Of a stretch of DNA of 59,140 bases, positions 56,940 through 59,140 are shown in pieces. The position numbers and the translations under genes are program-made. The number at the start of each line of letters is the position of its first letter. Positions within the stretch are counted from its first letter, which is position 1. Source of the stretch: Candidatus Dadabacteria bacterium (GTDB lineage Bacteria > Desulfobacterota_D > UBA1144 > Nemesobacterales > Nemesobacteraceae); assembly GCA_022827275.1 (NCBI GenBank), contig JAJDTG010000009.1, positions 1 through 59,140 of the forward strand. Direction: 5' to 3'. The notes under the pieces were generated by a model that was given only the letters and a program-made list of their open reading frames with translations, searched no databases and was not told the origin of the DNA.

Positions 56940-58062
56940 GTGAAAGAAGAACTACGCGGTCTGGTAGAAGACCTCAGAAGCAGAATCCACAGGACAGGAG
57001 ACTGTCTTTGACCTGCCTATCAAGGCTAAAAGACTCAAAGAACTTGAAGAAATTACGGTGGGTCCCGGTTTTTGGGATAACTCAGAATTAGCGCGCAAAA
57101 CGCTTCAGGAGCAATCCGAAATCAAAGACTGCATTTCGGGATTCGAGAAGCTCCGCTCAGATATGGAAGACGCAGCGTGTCTTTTCGAACTTGCGGTTGG
57201 TGAAGACGACCAGAATTCGATTGAAGAAGCGCACCAAATGCTTGCGTCCGTTGAAGCCAGAGTTGCCGAACTTGAGTTCGCGCGGATTCTCGGCGGTCCT
57301 GACGATCCTCGAAACGCTATCGTATCGGTAAATGCCGGAGCGGGAGGGACGGAAGCTCAGGACTGGGCCGAGATGCTTCTTCGCATGTACCTTCGGTACC
57401 TTGAGAGGAAGGGATTTTCCGCGGAGCTGCTTGAAACTCAAGACGGGGAGGAAGCCGGCATAAAAAGTGCCACCATTCTTGCTCAGGGAAAGTTCGCCTT
57501 CGGTTATCTCAAGGCGGAGACCGGAGTTCACAGGCTGGTGAGGATATCCCCGTTTGACTCGAATAAAAGGAGGCACACGTCGTTTGCCTCGGTTTTCGTT
57601 TCTCCCGAGATAGATGATTCAATAGAGGTGAACATAGAGGAAAAGGACCTCAGGATTGATACTTACCGCGCGAGTGGAAAGGGCGGACAGCATGTTAACA
57701 AGACGGATTCCGCGGTTCGGATCACACACCTGCCCACCGGAGTTGCGGTCAGCTGCCAGAACGAGAGGTCACAGCGCCAGAACAAAGAAAGCGCCATGAA
57801 GATACTCAAGGCGAGACTCTACGAACTGCGCAGGATGGAGGAAAAACAAAAAGAAGAGGAACTCAATTCCTCAAAAAAGGAAATCGGCTGGGGAAGCCAG
57901 ATAAGATCGTATGTCATGCATCCCTATCGCATGGTGAAGGATCACCGCACCAATTTCGAGTCCTCGGGAGTTGATGCGATACTTGACGGGGAGATAGATG
58001 GTTTTATAGAATCGTATCTTTTGCATGATGCGACCGAGAATTCGGGGGAGGAAGCGACTTGA
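56940..58062 (+). CDS. prfB: peptide chain release factor 2, programmed +1 frameshift
   Basis: RF2 ends translation at UGA and UAA. The gene begins at GTG 56940 (AAGGAGGT 8 nt upstream) and runs 23 codons to CTT-TGA at 57006-57011. The ribosome shifts +1 there (skipping T57009) and continues with GAC CTG CCT to TGA at 58060-58062, for 373 aa. A stimulator AGGAG (56996-57000) sits 5 nt before CTT, matching the E. coli plan. Domains show RISPFDSNKRRHTSFASV (stop-codon SPF type) and SGKGGQHVNK (GGQ peptidyl release). Autoregulated: low RF2 favours the shift. Confidence 0.96.
57006..57011 (+). promoter_or_regulatory. RF2 frameshift site CTTTGA
   Basis: The CTT codon and the in-frame UGA form the slippery site. 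With UGA poorly read when RF2 is scarce, the peptidyl-tRNA slips one base and translation proceeds in the frame starting GAC. AGGAG upstream is the internal Shine-Dalgarno stimulator. Confidence 0.95.
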
Positions 58063-58940
58063 AGTTCGGTATAACGGGTAAGAAGGATAGTGCGCAAGTC
58101 TATGAGATTGCCAGGCGACTGTGCGGGTGGCTTCGAGAAAGAGACATAGAGTATTTCGTTGAGGAGAACCTTGGGCGGAACATAGACGCTGAGAATGTGC
58201 TTGCTGAGCGCTACCTAGCTGCGGCCGTCGACATAATAGTTGTGTTCGGGGGTGACGGTTCCTTTATCTGGGTCTCACGAATGGTGCAGGGACACGACGT
58301 CTCAATACTGGGGTGTAACCTCGGTGGACTCGGATTTCTCACCGAGTTCACGGTGGATGAGTTTTTTCCAATGATGGAGAGAATACTCGCCGGAGACTAC
58401 GAGATAGAGAAAAGGGACATGATATCGTGCTGTGTCGCCAGAAAAGACGGAGAGCGGAAAAAATTCACGGTACTAAACGACGTCGTTATAAACAACGGTC
58501 CAATTTCCAAGGTTGTGGATCTTTCCATATATATAAACGAAAAATACGTTACGACCTTTAAGGCTGACGGGATCATCTTCGCGACCCCTACCGGCTCAAC
58601 CGCCTATTCTCTTTCTGCGGGCGGGCCGATAATTTATCCGACGCTGCCCGTGATAACCGTCACTCCAATATGCCCCCATATTCTTACCAACAGGCCTATC
58701 GTTGTTCCCTACACGAAAAAGATAAGTACGAAGGTACTTACCGACATACAGAACACCTATCTTACGCTTGATGGCCAGGTAGGAGTACCTCTTTACCTCG
58801 GTGACGAAGTTGTTCTTGAGGGTTCGGAGAGCTACGTGAATATCATAAAATCTCCGTTCAGGGATTATTTCAACATTCTGAAGACAAAGCTTATGTGGAG
58901 CGGGAGATATGAAGATTCCGTGAATTATAGCGACAACTAG
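58059..58940 (+). CDS. nadK: NAD kinase
   Basis: A 293-aa ATP-NAD kinase making NADP. The catalytic GGDGS lies at 64-68 (VFGGDGSFIWVSR, Ser in place of the usual Thr), followed by NLGGLGFLTEF and the TPTGSTAYSLSAGGPI diphosphate loop. Start TTG at 58059 overlaps the prfB stop (TTGA), so translation is coupled. The next gene is a truncated TnpB that starts 18 nt after its stop. Confidence 0.95.
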   Translation: MKFGITGKKDSAQVYEIARRLCGWLRERDIEYFVEENLGRNIDAENVLAERYLAAAVDIIVVFGGDGSFIWVSRMVQGHDVSILGCNLGGLGFLTEFTVDEFFPMMERILAGDYEIEKRDMISCCVARKDGERKKFTVLNDVVINNGPISKVVDLSIYINEKYVTTFKADGIIFATPTGSTAYSLSAGGPIIYPTLPVITVTPICPHILTNRPIVVPYTKKISTKVLTDIQNTYLTLDGQVGVPLYLGDEVVLEGSESYVNIIKSPFRDYFNILKTKLMWSGRYEDSVNYSDN

Positions 58941-58958
58941 ACAATCGGATATAAGGTG

Positions 58959-59140
58959 ATGATAAGGACTTACAAGTGCCGTGCCAAGCTGACAAGGTCG
59001 GGTCATGAGGCGTTATCCCAGATATTCAGTATGTGCGCTACACTCTACAACGCCTGTCTTGAGGAACGTATTGATTGCTACAAGAAGACAGGCGAATCTC
59101 GTTCATATTACGATCAGTGCAAAACGCTGACCGAAGTGAG
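58959..59140 (+). CDS. tnpB: second TnpB, N-terminal part, cut by the window edge
   Basis: ATG 58959 opens a frame that stays open to the last base (60 codons plus 2 nt). The translation MIRTYKCRAKLTRSGHEALS... with CATLYNACLEERIDCYKKTG is the TnpB/OrfB N-terminal pattern, distinct in sequence from the copy at 50 kb, so a different subfamily. No stop or frameshift is seen in the part available. Whether the full gene is intact or has a TnpA partner lies outside the window. It is 18 nt behind nadK. Confidence 0.82.
   Translation, partial: MIRTYKCRAKLTRSGHEALSQIFSMCATLYNACLEERIDCYKKTGESRSYYDQCKTLTEV

Noticed and set aside
57000-57012. prfB as a pseudogene because of an in-frame TGA
   Set aside because: The CTT-TGA-C context with an upstream AGGAG is the known programmed frameshift of release factor 2.
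1-59140. CRISPR array
   Set aside because: No run of regularly spaced identical repeats was seen anywhere in the window, and no cas gene was recognised.

Overview
The window reads as a chromosomal segment of a Gram-negative, free-living or host-associated bacterium with roughly balanced GC. It holds an outer-membrane porin ending in Phe, a lipoprotein-like secreted peroxidase, UppP and a complete set of ordinary housekeeping genes. Starts are often TTG or GTG, and genes are packed with short gaps or 4-nt overlaps. I cannot place it by sequence alone. The mix (a deoxyhypusine-synthase-like protein, a DUF255 thioredoxin protein, a GH65 phosphorylase cassette, an animal-type haem peroxidase, sulfotransferase/DUF1214 genes) would fit an uncultured lineage such as Dadabacteria or a deltaproteobacterial relative; this is a guess. 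No rRNA and no CRISPR array were seen. Two tRNAs are present: Arg(CCG) and Glu(CTC).

Layout. 1-9 kb: a haem peroxidase on the minus strand, then DUF924, mscS-argH-thiE on the plus strand, a methyltransferase and a porin. 8.9-18.6 kb: DHS-like/leuS, a type-4 uracil-DNA glycosylase whose stop codon lies inside tRNA-Arg, insertion-sequence debris, a methyltransferase, a Nudix hydrolase, a DUF255 protein and an ECF sigma/anti-sigma/secreted-protein cassette. 18.7-27.7 kb: a 57-codon gene missed by length cut-offs, mnmG, a stand-alone HsdR-N-type nuclease, and htpX-GATase-uvrA-uppP. 27.7-30.1 kb: an AT-rich islet of a 92-aa SNase, an XRE/ImmA-type metallopeptidase and a PIN-domain protein. 30.2-34.5 kb: beta-phosphoglucomutase, GH65 phosphorylase and a PAP-phosphatase-like enzyme.

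34.6-41.7 kb: tRNA-Glu, an SDR, ispH with a small overlapping gene, pyrF-DUF1697, an MBL-fold hydrolase, and SAM hydrolase-rluD-pgeF. 41.7-46.8 kb: a collinear minus-strand accessory cluster (DUF1214, sulfotransferase, two SDRs, SRPBCC) that looks acquired and may process a lipid or steroid-like substrate. 47-54 kb: a hypothetical gene with argG-queA, an intact TnpB element, and epimerase-aroC-zinc-ribbon protein-hypothetical. 54-59.1 kb: a HigBA-type toxin-antitoxin pair with an operator embedded in its promoter, a DUF2461 gene broken by one in-frame TAA, a class V aminotransferase, prfB with the classical programmed +1 frameshift, nadK, and the first 60 codons of a second TnpB cut by the window edge.

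Themes worth attention: several genes appear to be leaderless (the -10 box ends 8-9 nt before ATG and there is no Shine-Dalgarno); defence/mobility genes are scattered singly between housekeeping operons; and the sulfotransferase and the PAP-phosphatase-like enzyme could be functionally linked through 3'-phosphoadenosine 5'-phosphate recycling.
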